DNA of 64,000 nt from Streptomyces sp. NBC_00483 (GCF_036013745.1 NZ_CP107880.1:2046001-2110000), one strand, 5' to 3'; counted from the stretch's first letter, positions 46,695 through 56,315 are shown. The notes: generated from the sequence alone by a model not told the origin. Program-made: numbers and translations.

Positions 46695-48275
46695 ATGTCA
46701 GACCGTCCGCAAACTTCCGAGCCCGGCCGCCGCGGGGTGCTGCGCGGCGCGCTCGCCACGTCGGCGGCGCTGGCCCTGCCGGCGATCGGCGGGGCCGCCG
46801 CGCCCGCGTTCGCGCTCTCCGGGCGTCCGAAGGCGGGCTGGGGTGTCCAGGCAGGTGACGTGGGCGCGCACTCGGGCCTCGTGTGGGTGCGCTCCGACCG
46901 GCCCGCGCGGATGGTCGTGGAGACCTCGCCCACCGAGTCGTTCAAGAAGGTCACCAGATGGCGGGGGCCGCTGATCGGCCCCGACACCGACTTCACCGGG
47001 ACGACCCGGCTGCGCGGCCTGCCGCCCGGCGAGCAGATCCACTACCGCGTGCGGCTCGCCGACCCGGACGACCCGCGGCGCACCGGCGAGCCCGTCGAGG
47101 GGACCTTCCGTACGGCGTCCGTGTCGCGCCGGGACGGGGTGCGGTTCCTGTGGTCCGGCGACATCGCCGGGCAGGGCTGGGGCATCAACCCGGACCGTGG
47201 CGGCTACCGCGTGTACGAGGACATGCGCGCCCTCGACCCGGACTTCTTCCTGTGCAGCGGCGACAACATCTACGCCGACGGCCCGATCCTGCCCAGCGTG
47301 ACGCTGCCGGACGGGCGGGTGTGGCGCAATGTGACCACCGAGGAGAAGTCCAAGGTCGCCGAGACGCTGGACGAGTTCCGTGGCGCGTTCCGCTACAACC
47401 TGCTCGACGAGAACCTGCTGCGCTTCAACGCCCAGATCCCCACGATCACGCAGTGGGACGACCACGAGGTGCACAACAACTGGTACCCCGGCCAGATCCT
47501 CAGCGACGAGCGCTACACCGAGAAGAACGTCGACGTGCTGTCGGCCCGCTCGCTGCGCGCGTTCAGCGAGTACTTCCCGGTCTCCACGCTGCCGCCGGGT
47601 GATGCCGACGGGAGGGTGTACCGGGTGCTGCGGCAGGGGCCGCTGCTCGATGTGTTCGTGCTCGACATGCGTACGTATCGGAACGCGAACTCGCCGGGGC
47701 GGCAGACCGACGACACCACCGGGATTCTCGGAGCCGAGCAACTCGCCTGGCTGAAGTGGGAGTTGTCGCGCTCGCGCGCCGTGTGGAAGGTGATCGCCTC
47801 CGACATGCCGCTGGGCCTCGTCGTCCCGGACGGCACGAACTTCGAAGCGGTGGCGCAGGGCGACCCCGGCGCGCCGCTCGGGCGTGAACTTCAGCTCGCC
47901 GAGCTGCTGCGGCACATCAAGCACGAGCGGATCACCGGCACCCTGTGGCTGACGACCGATGTGCACTACACGTCCGCGCAGCACTACGAGCCGTCGAGTG
48001 CCGCGTTCAAGGACTTCGAGCCGTTCTGGGAGTTCGTGTCGGGGCCGCTCGCGGCGGGCGGGTTCAAGGCGCTGAAGCTGGACGGGACGTTCGGCCCGCG
48101 GCAGGTCTTCATCAAGGCGCCGGACCGGAACAACACCTCGCCGGCCGAGACCCCGCCGTACTTCGGGGAGGTCGAGATCGACGGCGGCAGCGGGGAACTC
48201 ACCGTACGGCTGCGGCAGGAGGGCGGCAACGTGCTGTTCTCGCAGACGTTGCAGCCGGGACGGGTGGGGCAGTGA
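46695..48275 (+). CDS. phoD: PhoD-family alkaline phosphatase, Tat-exported
   Basis: Secreted phosphodiesterase/phosphatase of 526 residues using iron and calcium. The Tat signal has the twin arginine in GRRGVLRGALATSAALALP with an AFA cleavage site near residue 43. Family strands: FLWSGDIAGQGWGIN, FFLCSGDNIYADGP, WDDHEVHNNW and TLWLTTDVHYTSAQ, which contain the metal-binding Asp/His residues. ATG 46695 has GGAGG upstream. It releases phosphate from esters outside the cell; PhoP regulation is expected for the family, but no PHO box was seen. Confidence 0.94.
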   Translation: MSDRPQTSEPGRRGVLRGALATSAALALPAIGGAAAPAFALSGRPKAGWGVQAGDVGAHSGLVWVRSDRPARMVVETSPTESFKKVTRWRGPLIGPDTDFTGTTRLRGLPPGEQIHYRVRLADPDDPRRTGEPVEGTFRTASVSRRDGVRFLWSGDIAGQGWGINPDRGGYRVYEDMRALDPDFFLCSGDNIYADGPILPSVTLPDGRVWRNVTTEEKSKVAETLDEFRGAFRYNLLDENLLRFNAQIPTITQWDDHEVHNNWYPGQILSDERYTEKNVDVLSARSLRAFSEYFPVSTLPPGDADGRVYRVLRQGPLLDVFVLDMRTYRNANSPGRQTDDTTGILGAEQLAWLKWELSRSRAVWKVIASDMPLGLVVPDGTNFEAVAQGDPGAPLGRELQLAELLRHIKHERITGTLWLTTDVHYTSAQHYEPSSAAFKDFEPFWEFVSGPLAAGGFKALKLDGTFGPRQVFIKAPDRNNTSPAETPPYFGEVEIDGGSGELTVRLRQEGGNVLFSQTLQPGRVGQ

Positions 48276-48328
48276 CCCCTGCGCCACTCAGCACCCAAAA
48301 ACAGACATAAGCACGCTTAACCCGCCGG

Positions 48329-48345
48329 TCACAAAGCGTTTGTGA
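48329..48345. promoter_or_regulatory. TCACAAA-gcg-TTTGTGA inverted repeat
   Basis: Perfect seven-base arms with a three-base centre, lying 32 bases upstream of the acetyltransferase ATG, in the promoter position. An operator for an unknown regulator is plausible; it resembles Crp-type TGTGA half-sites in sequence but the arms are in the opposite order. Confidence 0.5.
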
Positions 48346-48376
48346 TCACGCAACACCGGTCCTGCACAGTGGATGC

Positions 48377-49690
48377 ATGACTAACGAGACGCATGTTGTC
48401 GCTGTTGTCCTGTGCTGTGCCGCGGTCCTGCTCGCCACGTCCGCCGCCGGGTTCCGATTGCTCTGGTCACGACGCCAGGAGCACGCGCCACCCACGGCGG
48501 ATACCGGCGCCCGGCCGCCCGCCTCTCCGGAGGCCGCGGCCGGGCCGCTCGACCCGGCGAGCAGCACGCTGTGGCGGATGCGGACGACCGTGCGGGACGA
48601 GCCGGGGTCGCTGGCCGCGCTGTGCACGGTCCTCGCCCACGAGCGAGTCGACATCCTGAGCCTGCAGACTCACCCGCTCGCCGACGGCACCGTCGACGAG
48701 TTCCTGCTGCGGACGCCCGAGGAGCTGACCTCGGGCGCGCTGACCGAGGCCGTCGCGGGCGCGGGCGGCGCCGACACCTGGGTCGAGCGGGCGGACGCCC
48801 ACGACCTGGTGGACGCCCCCACCCGCATCCTCGGCCTCGCCACCCGCACGGCGCTCGACGCCGCCGAACTCCCGCTCACCCTGCGCCAGTTGCTGGGCCG
48901 CTGCACGATCAGGTCGCTGCCGGCGAAGGCGGTCTCCGCCTCCGGGGGCGCGCCGGTCGAGGGCGGCTTCGACGACACCGTGCTGCGGCTTCGCACCCCG
49001 GAGGGCGGGGTCATCGCGGTGGAGCGGCCGTATCTGCCGTTCACGCCCACCGAGTTCGCGCGTGCCCGCGCCCTCGTGGAGCTGGACACTCGGCTCGGCC
49101 CGCGGGTGCCGAACGGCGAGGACGTCCTGACGCTGCCCGAGGGCAACGACATCACGGTGCGGCGCGCCGACATCGGCGACCTGGACCTGTCGAGGGCGAT
49201 GCACGAGCGGTGCTCCCAGGCCACGCTGGCCCGCCGGTACCACGGGCCGGTCGCCGACGCGGACCGCTATCTGAACCACCTGCTCAGCCCCCGCTACGGC
49301 CGCACCCTCGCCGCGCAGACCGCATCCGGCCGGATAGTCGCCCTCGGCCATCTGCTGTGGGACGGCGACGAGACCGAGATCGCGCTGCTCGTGGAGGACG
49401 ACTGGCAGCGCCGCGGCATCGGCGCCGAACTCCTCGGCCGCCTGGTCGCGATGGCGGTCGAGGCGGGCTGCGCCAGCGTGTACGCGGTGACGCAGTCGGC
49501 CAACACGGGCATGGTCGCGGCGATGCGCGGCCTCGGCCTGCCCCTCGACTACCAGATCGAGGAGGGCACGTTGGTGATCACCGCCCGGCTCGATGCGGCA
49601 CCGGTGGCGTCCCTGCTTCCGTCCGCGCTTCCGTCCGCACTTCCGTCCGCGCACGAGGACGAGTACGAGCGGGCCGAGCAGCACGGCTGA
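48377..49690 (+). CDS. membrane-anchored ACT-GNAT acetyltransferase
   Basis: A 437-residue protein: one N-terminal membrane helix (HVVAVVLCCAAVLLATSAAG), an ACT-like domain (RTTVRDEPGSLAALCTVLAH, ERVDILSLQTHPL), a middle segment, and a C-terminal GNAT domain (ITVRRADIGDLDLSRAMHER; acetyl-CoA loop DDWQRRGIGAELLGRL). It probably acetylates a target under control of an amino acid bound by the ACT domain; the target is unknown. Near its end a 12-base unit is repeated three times (LPSA, LPSA, LPSA). The last 113 bases overlap the convergent PLP-enzyme gene. Confidence 0.88.
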   Translation: MTNETHVVAVVLCCAAVLLATSAAGFRLLWSRRQEHAPPTADTGARPPASPEAAAGPLDPASSTLWRMRTTVRDEPGSLAALCTVLAHERVDILSLQTHPLADGTVDEFLLRTPEELTSGALTEAVAGAGGADTWVERADAHDLVDAPTRILGLATRTALDAAELPLTLRQLLGRCTIRSLPAKAVSASGGAPVEGGFDDTVLRLRTPEGGVIAVERPYLPFTPTEFARARALVELDTRLGPRVPNGEDVLTLPEGNDITVRRADIGDLDLSRAMHERCSQATLARRYHGPVADADRYLNHLLSPRYGRTLAAQTASGRIVALGHLLWDGDETEIALLVEDDWQRRGIGAELLGRLVAMAVEAGCASVYAVTQSANTGMVAAMRGLGLPLDYQIEEGTLVITARLDAAPVASLLPSALPSALPSAHEDEYERAEQHG

Positions 49691-50858
49691 CCGGCTGGGC
49701 GGGCCCGGCTCCGGCGCCCAGCGCCCGGTCCAGGTCCGCCCACAGGTCCTCGACGTCCTCCAGGCCGACCGAGAGCCGCAGCAGCCGGTCGCCGACGCCC
49801 GCCGCCCTGCGGTCGTCGGCGGCGACCACGCGGTGGCTGATCGAGGCCGGGTGCTGGATCAGTGAGTCGACGCTGCCGAGGCTGACCGCCGGGGTGATCA
49901 GTTCGACCCCGGCGGTCACCGCGTGCGGGTCGCCCGCGACCTCGAAGGCGGCCATGGCGCCGCCGATCCGCGGATAGTGGACGCGGGTGACGCGCGGGTC
50001 TCCTGCGAGCCGCCGGACGAGCTCCGCGGCCGTCGCGGACGCGGCCCGCACCCGTACCGGCAGGGTCGACAGGCCGCGCAGCAGCAGATAGCCGGCGAGC
50101 GGGTGCAGCACCCCGCCGGTCGCGAACCGCACCTTGCGCAGCTCCCGCGCGAACGCCTCGTCGCAGGCCACGACGCCGCCGAGGACGTCCCCGTGTCCGC
50201 CGATGTACTTCGTGGCGCTGTGCAGGACGAGCCGGGTCCCGCTCTGCGCGGGCCGCTGCAGCACGGGTGTCGCGAACGTGTTGTCGACGAGCAGCGGCAC
50301 CGAGCCGCAGGCGTGCGCGACGGCCGCGAGATCGACCTCCACGAGCGTCGGGTTGGCGGGCGACTCCACCAGGACGAGGCCGGTGTCGGGCCGTATCGCG
50401 TCGGCGATCCCCGCGGGGTCGACCCACGTCACCTCCGAGCCGAGCGCGCCCGCCGTCAGCAGGTGGTCGCTGCATCCGTACAGCGGGCGGACCGCGACGA
50501 CATGGCGCAGGCCCGCCGCGACGCGTACGAGGAGCACGGCCGTCAGCGCCGCCATGCCGCTCGCGAACGCGACCGCGCTGTCCGTGCCTTCGAGGCGCGC
50601 GAGGGCGGTCTCGAAACGGGCGACGGTCGGGTTGCCGAGGCGGCCGTAGACGGGCGGCCCGCCGTCGAGGGCGCCGTCGGCGGCGAACGCGTCGACGCGG
50701 GCCGCCTCCGCGCGAGTGTCGGCGGACGGGTAGGTGGTGGACAGGTCGAGGGGCGGGGCGTGCAGTCCGAGCGCGGCGAGGTCGTCGCGGCCCGCGTGCA
50801 CGGCCTCGGTGGCGAAGGCGCGGGTGCGGGCCCCGCTCGTGTCCCAGTGCGTATCCAT
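49578..50858 (-). CDS. Cys/Met metabolism PLP-dependent enzyme (cystathionine gamma-synthase/lyase family)
   Basis: PLP enzyme of 426 residues. It has PPVYGRLGNPTVARFETALA, SGMAALTAVLL, the VDNTFATPVLQRP aspartate strand, and the PLP lysine in SATKYIGGHGDVLGG; near the end PAVSLGSVDSLIQHPASISH is the family's substrate loop. Cystathionine synthase, gamma-lyase or methionine gamma-lyase activity cannot be told apart. It diverges from an Lrp-type regulator, as MdeR and MdeA do. The final 40 residues are low-complexity and are antisense to the acetyltransferase gene end. Confidence 0.92.
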   Translation of the reverse strand: MDTHWDTSGARTRAFATEAVHAGRDDLAALGLHAPPLDLSTTYPSADTRAEAARVDAFAADGALDGGPPVYGRLGNPTVARFETALARLEGTDSAVAFASGMAALTAVLLVRVAAGLRHVVAVRPLYGCSDHLLTAGALGSEVTWVDPAGIADAIRPDTGLVLVESPANPTLVEVDLAAVAHACGSVPLLVDNTFATPVLQRPAQSGTRLVLHSATKYIGGHGDVLGGVVACDEAFARELRKVRFATGGVLHPLAGYLLLRGLSTLPVRVRAASATAAELVRRLAGDPRVTRVHYPRIGGAMAAFEVAGDPHAVTAGVELITPAVSLGSVDSLIQHPASISHRVVAADDRRAAGVGDRLLRLSVGLEDVEDLWADLDRALGAGAGPAQPVSRAARPARTRPRARTEVRTEARTEAGTPPVPHRAGR

Positions 50859-50918
50859 GGTCGGCATCCTGAACAACGGGCGGGATTCGTGGTTCAACTC
50901 CCGTGCTACGTTCGGCAG

Positions 50919-51416
50919 ATGACCGACTCCGTCGTACTCGATCCGGTCGACCTGGACATACTGCGGCTGCTGCAGAACGACGCCCGCACCACGTACCGGG
51001 ATCTGGCGGCGCAGGTCGGTGTCGCGCCCTCCACCTGCCTGGACCGGGTGAACAGGCTGCGGCGCGGCGGCGTGATCCTCGGGCATGTGCTGCGGCTCGA
51101 CCCGGCGAAGCTGGGGCGCGGCCTGGAGGCGCTGCTGTCGGTGCAGGTGCGTCCGCACCGCAGGGAGCTCGTCGGGCCGTTCGTGGAGCGGGTCCGGGCC
51201 CTGCCCGAGGCGCGCACCGTGTTCCATCTGACCGGCCCCGACGACTACTTGGTGCACGTCGCCGTCCATGACATGGCGGACCTTCAGCGGCTCGTGCTCG
51301 ATTCCTTCACAGCGCGCCCCGAAGTGGCCCGCGTCGAGACCCGTTTGATCTTCCAGCAGTGGGAGTGCGGGCCACTGCTTCCGCCCGCGGCGAATCATGG
51401 TGACGCGACCCCCTGA
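50919..51416 (+). CDS. Lrp/AsnC-family transcriptional regulator
   Basis: A 165-residue feast/famine regulator: HTH (DPVDLDILRLLQNDARTTYR, DLAAQVGVAPSTCLDRVNRL) and the RAM ligand-binding domain (TVFHLTGPDDYLVHVAVHDM, VARVETRLIFQQWECGPL). It diverges from the PLP enzyme with only 60 bases between, so it likely controls it in response to an amino acid such as methionine. The DUF885 gene follows 20 bases downstream in the same direction. Confidence 0.94.
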   Translation: MTDSVVLDPVDLDILRLLQNDARTTYRDLAAQVGVAPSTCLDRVNRLRRGGVILGHVLRLDPAKLGRGLEALLSVQVRPHRRELVGPFVERVRALPEARTVFHLTGPDDYLVHVAVHDMADLQRLVLDSFTARPEVARVETRLIFQQWECGPLLPPAANHGDATP

Positions 51417-51436
51417 CTCGTACGAGGATGTGTCGC

Positions 51437-53125
51437 ATGCCACACATCCCGAGCTCTCAGCACTCCGCAGCCCTACTGCCCCGGCAGATCGCCGATGCCT
51501 ACGTCGACGCGATGGTCGACCTCGACCCCGTGGAGGGCACCTTCCTGGGCGTCCGGGAGGCCCACAGCAAGCTGCCCGACCTGTCCCCCGCCGGCCTCAC
51601 CGCCGTCGCGGACCTCGCCCGCGAGACCCTCGCGAAGCTCGACGACGCGGAGCGCGCGCCCGGCGCCGACAGCGACGTCGAGCGGCGCTGCGCCCGGCTG
51701 CTGCGCGAGCGCCTGACCGCCTCGCTCGCGGTGCACGAGGCGGACGAGCACCTGCGCGAGGTCTCCAACCTCGGCTCGCCGATCCACAACGCCCGCGAGG
51801 TGTTCACCGTCACCCCGACCGACACGGACGAGGACTGGGCGGCGATCGCCGAGCGGCTGCGCGCGGTGCCCGCGGCGTTCGCCGGCTACCGGGAGACGCT
51901 CGCGCTCGGCCTGGACCGGAAGCTGCACGCGGCGCCGCGGCCGACGGAGACCTTCATCGGCCAACTCGCCGAGTGGCAGGGCTGGTTCGAGGACTTCGCG
52001 GCCGCGGGCCCCGAGTCTCTGCGCGCCGAGCTGACCGAGGCGGCGCGCACCGCGGACGCCGCGACGGTCGAGCTGCGCGACTGGATGCGGGACGTGTACG
52101 CGCCCGCCGTCGAGGGCGCGCCGAACGTGGTGGGCCGCGAACGCTACGCGCGTTGGTCGCGCTACTACAACGGCACGGACCTCGACCTGGACGAGGCGTA
52201 CGCGTACGGCTGGAGCGAGTTCCACCGGCTGCTCGCCGAGATGCGCACGGAAGCCGAGAAGATCCTGCCCGGCGCCGAGACGCCCTGGGTGGCGCTCGCG
52301 CACCTCGACGAGCACGGGCGGCACATCGAGGGCGTCGACGAGGTGCGGCAGTGGCTGCAGAATCTGATGGACGAGGCCATCGGCGCGCTCGACGGCACCC
52401 ACTTCGAACTCGCCGACCGGGTACGGCAGGTGGAGTCCTGCATCGCGCCCGCCGGCAGCGCCGCCGCGCCGTACTACACACCCCCGTCGGAGGACTTCTC
52501 GCGCCCCGGCCGCACCTGGCTGCCGACGATGGGCCTGACCCGCTTCCCCGTCTACGACCTGGTGTCGACGTGGTACCATGAGGGCGTCCCCGGCCATCAC
52601 CTCCAGCTCGCGCAGTGGGCACACGTCGCCGGTGACCTGTCCCGCTACCAGGCGACGCTCGGCATCGTCTCCGCGAACGCGGAGGGCTGGGCGCTGTACG
52701 CGGAGCGGCTGATGGACGAACTGGGCTTCCTCACGGACGCGGAGACCCGGATCGGTTACCTGGACGCGCAGATGATGCGGGCCTGCCGGGTCATCGTCGA
52801 CATCGGCATGCACCTGGAACTGGAGATCCCGGCGGACTCGCCGTTCCACCCCGGCGAGCGCTGGACCCCCGAGCTGGCGCAGGAGTTCTTCGGCGCGCAC
52901 AGCAGCCGTCCCGCGGACTTCGTGGAGAGCGAGCTGACCCGGTACCTGTCGATCCCCGGCCAGGCGATCGGCTACAAGCTGGGCGAACGGGCGTGGCTGC
53001 TCGGCCGGGCGGGCGCGCAGGCCGCGCACGGGGACGCCTTCGACGCGAAGGCGTGGCACATGGCGGCGCTGTCGCAGGGGTCGCTGGGGCTCGACGACTT
53101 GGTGGACGAGCTCTCCAAGTTGTGA
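51437..53125 (+). CDS. DUF885 family metallohydrolase-like protein
   Basis: A 562-residue cytosolic protein of the DUF885 family, which is related to zinc metallopeptidases. The signature YHEGVPGHHLQ near residue 380 resembles an HExxH metal site, and GWALYAERLMDELGF follows with the third ligand region. The start at 51437 has GAGG nine bases upstream; the alternative ATG 51428 overlaps it. Its substrate is unknown, with peptidase or esterase activity possible. It runs with the Lrp gene and is convergent to a dehydrogenase. Confidence 0.92.
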   Translation: MPHIPSSQHSAALLPRQIADAYVDAMVDLDPVEGTFLGVREAHSKLPDLSPAGLTAVADLARETLAKLDDAERAPGADSDVERRCARLLRERLTASLAVHEADEHLREVSNLGSPIHNAREVFTVTPTDTDEDWAAIAERLRAVPAAFAGYRETLALGLDRKLHAAPRPTETFIGQLAEWQGWFEDFAAAGPESLRAELTEAARTADAATVELRDWMRDVYAPAVEGAPNVVGRERYARWSRYYNGTDLDLDEAYAYGWSEFHRLLAEMRTEAEKILPGAETPWVALAHLDEHGRHIEGVDEVRQWLQNLMDEAIGALDGTHFELADRVRQVESCIAPAGSAAAPYYTPPSEDFSRPGRTWLPTMGLTRFPVYDLVSTWYHEGVPGHHLQLAQWAHVAGDLSRYQATLGIVSANAEGWALYAERLMDELGFLTDAETRIGYLDAQMMRACRVIVDIGMHLELEIPADSPFHPGERWTPELAQEFFGAHSSRPADFVESELTRYLSIPGQAIGYKLGERAWLLGRAGAQAAHGDAFDAKAWHMAALSQGSLGLDDLVDELSKL

Positions 53126-53128
53126 CTC

Positions 53129-53980
53129 TCAGGAGGTTCGCCGGAAGCCGCCCTCCGAGCCGATGACCTGCCCGGTGATCCACGCGGCCTCGTCCGTGGC
53201 CAGCCACGCGATGAGCCGCGCCGGGTCATCGGGCATCCCCCACCGCTTGGCGGGAAACAGTTCGGCGATGGATTCGTACGCCTCGCCATCGAGGTAATCC
53301 GTGTCAACGGGCCCCGGGTTGACGGTGTTCACGGTCACGAACTGCGGGGCGAGGGTGGTGGCGAGCGAGCGGGTGATCGACGCGAGCGCGCCCTTCTGCA
53401 GGGCGTACGCGATCTCGCCGGGCATGCCGTCGGCGATGTCCTGACCGGAGGTCATCATGAAGACGCGGCCGCCTTCCTGGGGCTCCTCGGCCGTCGCCCG
53501 GTGCCGGGCGAAGGCCTGGACGAGCAGCACCACGGAACGGGCGTCGACGGCCCAGTGGGCGTCCAGCATGGCGGCGTCGATGGTGTCGAGCGTGCCGTCG
53601 CCGCCGCTGAGGGCGTGGTTGGCGACGACGATGTCGAGCCGTCCGCCGAGCGCTTCGGCGGCGTCCTGGATCAGGCGCGCGGGGGCGTCGGCTTCGGTGA
53701 GATCCGCCGGTCCGTGCGCCACGACGGCATCCGGCACGCCACGCACGGCCCGCACCGCGTCGGCCACCTCGGCGGGCCGGTCCGCGCCCCACGGCATGGC
53801 CTCGTCGTGCGCCACGTGGTGGTGCAGATACACGCCCGCCCCGTACGCGGCGAGCCTGCGGGCCACGGCGAACCCGATGCCACCGCGCCGGCTCGCACCG
53901 GTGACCAGGGCGGTGCGGCCGCGCAGCGGGAGGGGGTCACGGCGGAGTTCGGTGGACGTGGGGTGAGGCTGTTTCGGCAT
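53129..53980 (-). CDS. short-chain dehydrogenase/reductase
   Basis: A 283-residue SDR. The cofactor motif is TGASRRGGIGFAVA (extended by two residues), followed by ANHALS, catalytic Ser in MMTSGQ and YxxxK in YALQKGA; NTVNPGPVDTDYL closes the site. It reduces or oxidises an alcohol/ketone with NAD(P); the substrate is unknown. It begins at 53980, or at ATG 53992 four codons upstream; neither has a good ribosome site, so the message may be leaderless. The stop is four bases from the DUF885 stop. Confidence 0.93.
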   Translation of the reverse strand: MPKQPHPTSTELRRDPLPLRGRTALVTGASRRGGIGFAVARRLAAYGAGVYLHHHVAHDEAMPWGADRPAEVADAVRAVRGVPDAVVAHGPADLTEADAPARLIQDAAEALGGRLDIVVANHALSGGDGTLDTIDAAMLDAHWAVDARSVVLLVQAFARHRATAEEPQEGGRVFMMTSGQDIADGMPGEIAYALQKGALASITRSLATTLAPQFVTVNTVNPGPVDTDYLDGEAYESIAELFPAKRWGMPDDPARLIAWLATDEAAWITGQVIGSEGGFRRTS

Positions 53981-54043
53981 GCCATGGATCATGCCCGACA
54001 GCGCCCTCCCGCCTCCTGTGAATTACGCGCCTATCCTGCCCTC

Positions 54044-54493
54044 ATGGAGACCGCCCGCCCGCCCTTCATCGACGAGCACGGGATCGTGGTCGCCGCGCCC
54101 GCCGAACGCGTATGGCCCGCGCTGGCCACAGAGTTCGGGGGGAGCAGCGGCCGACTCTTCGACCTGTACGCGCGGTTCATCGGCGCGAAGCCGCTGCGGT
54201 CCAGCGGGGCGCCGCTCACCGAGGGCTCGACGCTGCCGGGCTTCGCCGTGGTGGAGGCGGTCACCGGACGCTCGGCGCGCCTGGTCGGACGGCATCTGTA
54301 CTCGCGCTACGAGTTGACCTTCGACCTGGCCGAGCGCCCCGGCGGCACCCTGGTGCGCGCCCGTACGTACGCGGCGTTTCCCGGCCCGCTCGGGTGCGTC
54401 TACCGGCTTCTGGTGATCGACTCGGGTGCGCATCGGGTGCTGATGGTCCGCCGGTTGGCCGCGCTCGGCAGGCGCGCCGAGCGTGCCCGCTGA
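54044..54493 (+). CDS. SRPBCC-like hypothetical protein
   Basis: A 149-residue protein with a helix-grip-like pattern: an N-terminal strand IVVAAPAERVWPALATEFGG, a central ARLVGRHLYSRYELTFDLAE and a C-terminal amphipathic helix ending in a basic tail. It resembles DUF2867/START-like proteins. Function unknown. It diverges from the dehydrogenase (63-base gap), so the two may share a promoter region. Confidence 0.78.
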   Translation: METARPPFIDEHGIVVAAPAERVWPALATEFGGSSGRLFDLYARFIGAKPLRSSGAPLTEGSTLPGFAVVEAVTGRSARLVGRHLYSRYELTFDLAERPGGTLVRARTYAAFPGPLGCVYRLLVIDSGAHRVLMVRRLAALGRRAERAR

Positions 54494-54628
54494 CCGCCGT
54501 ACGTCGACGCGCAGGCGCAGGGCGCATTCTTCAGCACCCCGGTTGGGATATCACCGATACGGGAAAAGTACGGACAGTAGTCATATGCCGTCGGTAACGT
54601 AACCGTCTCCTGCCTTCGCAGTGGACGG

Positions 54629-56287
54629 ATGGCGGGGTCCGTACGAGCGTGTCCCAGATCGATGACCTCCTTGCCAGAGCAGAGAAACTCATGCGGTGCG
54701 GGGCCCGCCGCGCAGCCCTGCGCCCCGTATCCAGTGGTGACAGTCGGCGCGGACGGCATCGTGCTGTCCCACAACGACCAGGCCGGGGCGCTGCTGGCGC
54801 AGGTCGGCGTCGGTGTCGCGTTCGGCAAGGTCGCGCCCGCTTGGCTGGCCGAGGCACACATACGGCGCACCGGGGGTACGGGAGAGACGCTGTCGACCTG
54901 GGCGAGCGGCCGGATCGACGGCCACCACGTGAAGGCGCTCCCCGGCCCGGACGTGGACGGCGCGGTGACCTGGTGGCTGGTCAGTGACCGTGCCCAGGCG
55001 GGCGTGGAGCAGGAGTTGGTGCGCGAGCGGGCGAAAGCGCATCTGCTGCAGGAACTCTCTTCCGACCTGCTCGCCTCGTTGAACGTCGAGCACCTTACGG
55101 CGGTGATCGTGGAACGGGCGGCGCGGCATCTGGCGGACGCGGCCGTCGTCGTCGGGACGGACGACGGACACGGCTTCCCCGTGACGCGGTGCACCGCCGA
55201 CGGGACGTTGACCCGGGAGCGGATCGCCCTGGATCCCGGGCAACTGCCGGGCCTGGCAGAGGTGTTGACGGGACTTCCCGCGGTGCCCTCCCAGTGGATC
55301 GATCCCCACCAGGTGCCGTCCTGGGCCCTTCCCTTCGGTTTCGTGGACGACGCCGCCGACATCGGTTCCGTCGCCGTGGTGCCGCTGCCGGGTCACGGCG
55401 CGCCGGCCGGGGGCCTCATCCTGCTGCGCCGCCGCCAGGAAGCGGTGTTCACTCCCGCCGAGGAGTCCTTCGCCCAGTTCTTCGCCGCACGCGCCGGCGC
55501 CGCACTGTCCACGGCCCGCTGGTACGCCGGACAGGCCCACACCACGGAAGTCCTGATGCGCGAACTGCTGCCACCCGCGCTCGACCGTGTGCACGGCATC
55601 TGCTTCTCCGGCCGCTACCGCGCTTCCGTGGCGGGCGAACGCGTCGGTGGCGACTTCTACGACCTGTTCCCCGCCGATACGCCGGAGGCCGAGACCGTCG
55701 CGGTGCTGGGAGACGTGTGCGGCAAAGGGCTGGAGGCCGCGGTCACAGCGGGCCGGGTTCGTCACGTGCTTCAGGCGCTGGTGCCGTTCGCCGCCGACCA
55801 CACCCGCGTGCTCACCCTGCTCAACAAGGCACTCCTGTCCGCGAACCGGACCCCGTTCGTGACGCTGGTCCTGGCCACCGCCGTCCGCCGGGGCGCGTAC
55901 GTACGGCTGCGCATCTCGAGCGCGGGCCATCCCGCTCCGCTCGTCGTGCGCACCACCGGCCGTGTCGAGGAGGCCCCGACCCACGGCACACTCATCGGCG
56001 CGTTCGCGGACATCGAGCTCACGACCGCCGAGGTCACCCTGAACCCGGGCGAGACCTGCCTGCTGTACTCCGACGGGATCACCGAGGCGCGCGGCGGACC
56101 GCTGGGCGACACGATGTTCGGCGAGGACAGGCTGCGCACCGTGTTGAGCCAGTGCGCCGGAATGCCGCCCGAAGTGGTCGCCGAACGCGTGCAGATGGTC
56201 GCCTCCCAGTGGGTGGGAGAGCGCCGGCACGACGACATGGCCGTCCTGGCGATCGGCGCGCACCACGACAACGTCCGACAACCGTGA
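54629..56287 (+). CDS. PAS/GAF-SpoIIE (PP2C) serine phosphatase
   Basis: A 552-residue signalling phosphatase. A short PAS-like segment (VVTVGADGIVLSHNDQAGAL) is followed by a GAF domain (residues 140-300) and a SpoIIE/RsbU phosphatase domain with GGDFYDLF, GDVCGKGLEAA, SSAGHPAPLV, LYSDGITEARGG and the terminal RRHDDMAVLAIG, all metal-binding aspartates intact. It would dephosphorylate an anti-anti-sigma (STAS) protein. The start is uncertain: a different frame from GTG 54649 encodes SQIDDLLARAEKLM, which looks like a real beginning, so a frameshift at 54.70-54.75 kb is possible. A B12-binding protein gene follows after 28 bases. Confidence 0.9.
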   Translation: MAGSVRACPRSMTSLPEQRNSCGAGPAAQPCAPYPVVTVGADGIVLSHNDQAGALLAQVGVGVAFGKVAPAWLAEAHIRRTGGTGETLSTWASGRIDGHHVKALPGPDVDGAVTWWLVSDRAQAGVEQELVRERAKAHLLQELSSDLLASLNVEHLTAVIVERAARHLADAAVVVGTDDGHGFPVTRCTADGTLTRERIALDPGQLPGLAEVLTGLPAVPSQWIDPHQVPSWALPFGFVDDAADIGSVAVVPLPGHGAPAGGLILLRRRQEAVFTPAEESFAQFFAARAGAALSTARWYAGQAHTTEVLMRELLPPALDRVHGICFSGRYRASVAGERVGGDFYDLFPADTPEAETVAVLGDVCGKGLEAAVTAGRVRHVLQALVPFAADHTRVLTLLNKALLSANRTPFVTLVLATAVRRGAYVRLRISSAGHPAPLVVRTTGRVEEAPTHGTLIGAFADIELTTAEVTLNPGETCLLYSDGITEARGGPLGDTMFGEDRLRTVLSQCAGMPPEVVAERVQMVASQWVGERRHDDMAVLAIGAHHDNVRQP

Positions 56288-56315
56288 ACGAGTCACCCCG
56301 GAAAAGGTGAACCGC

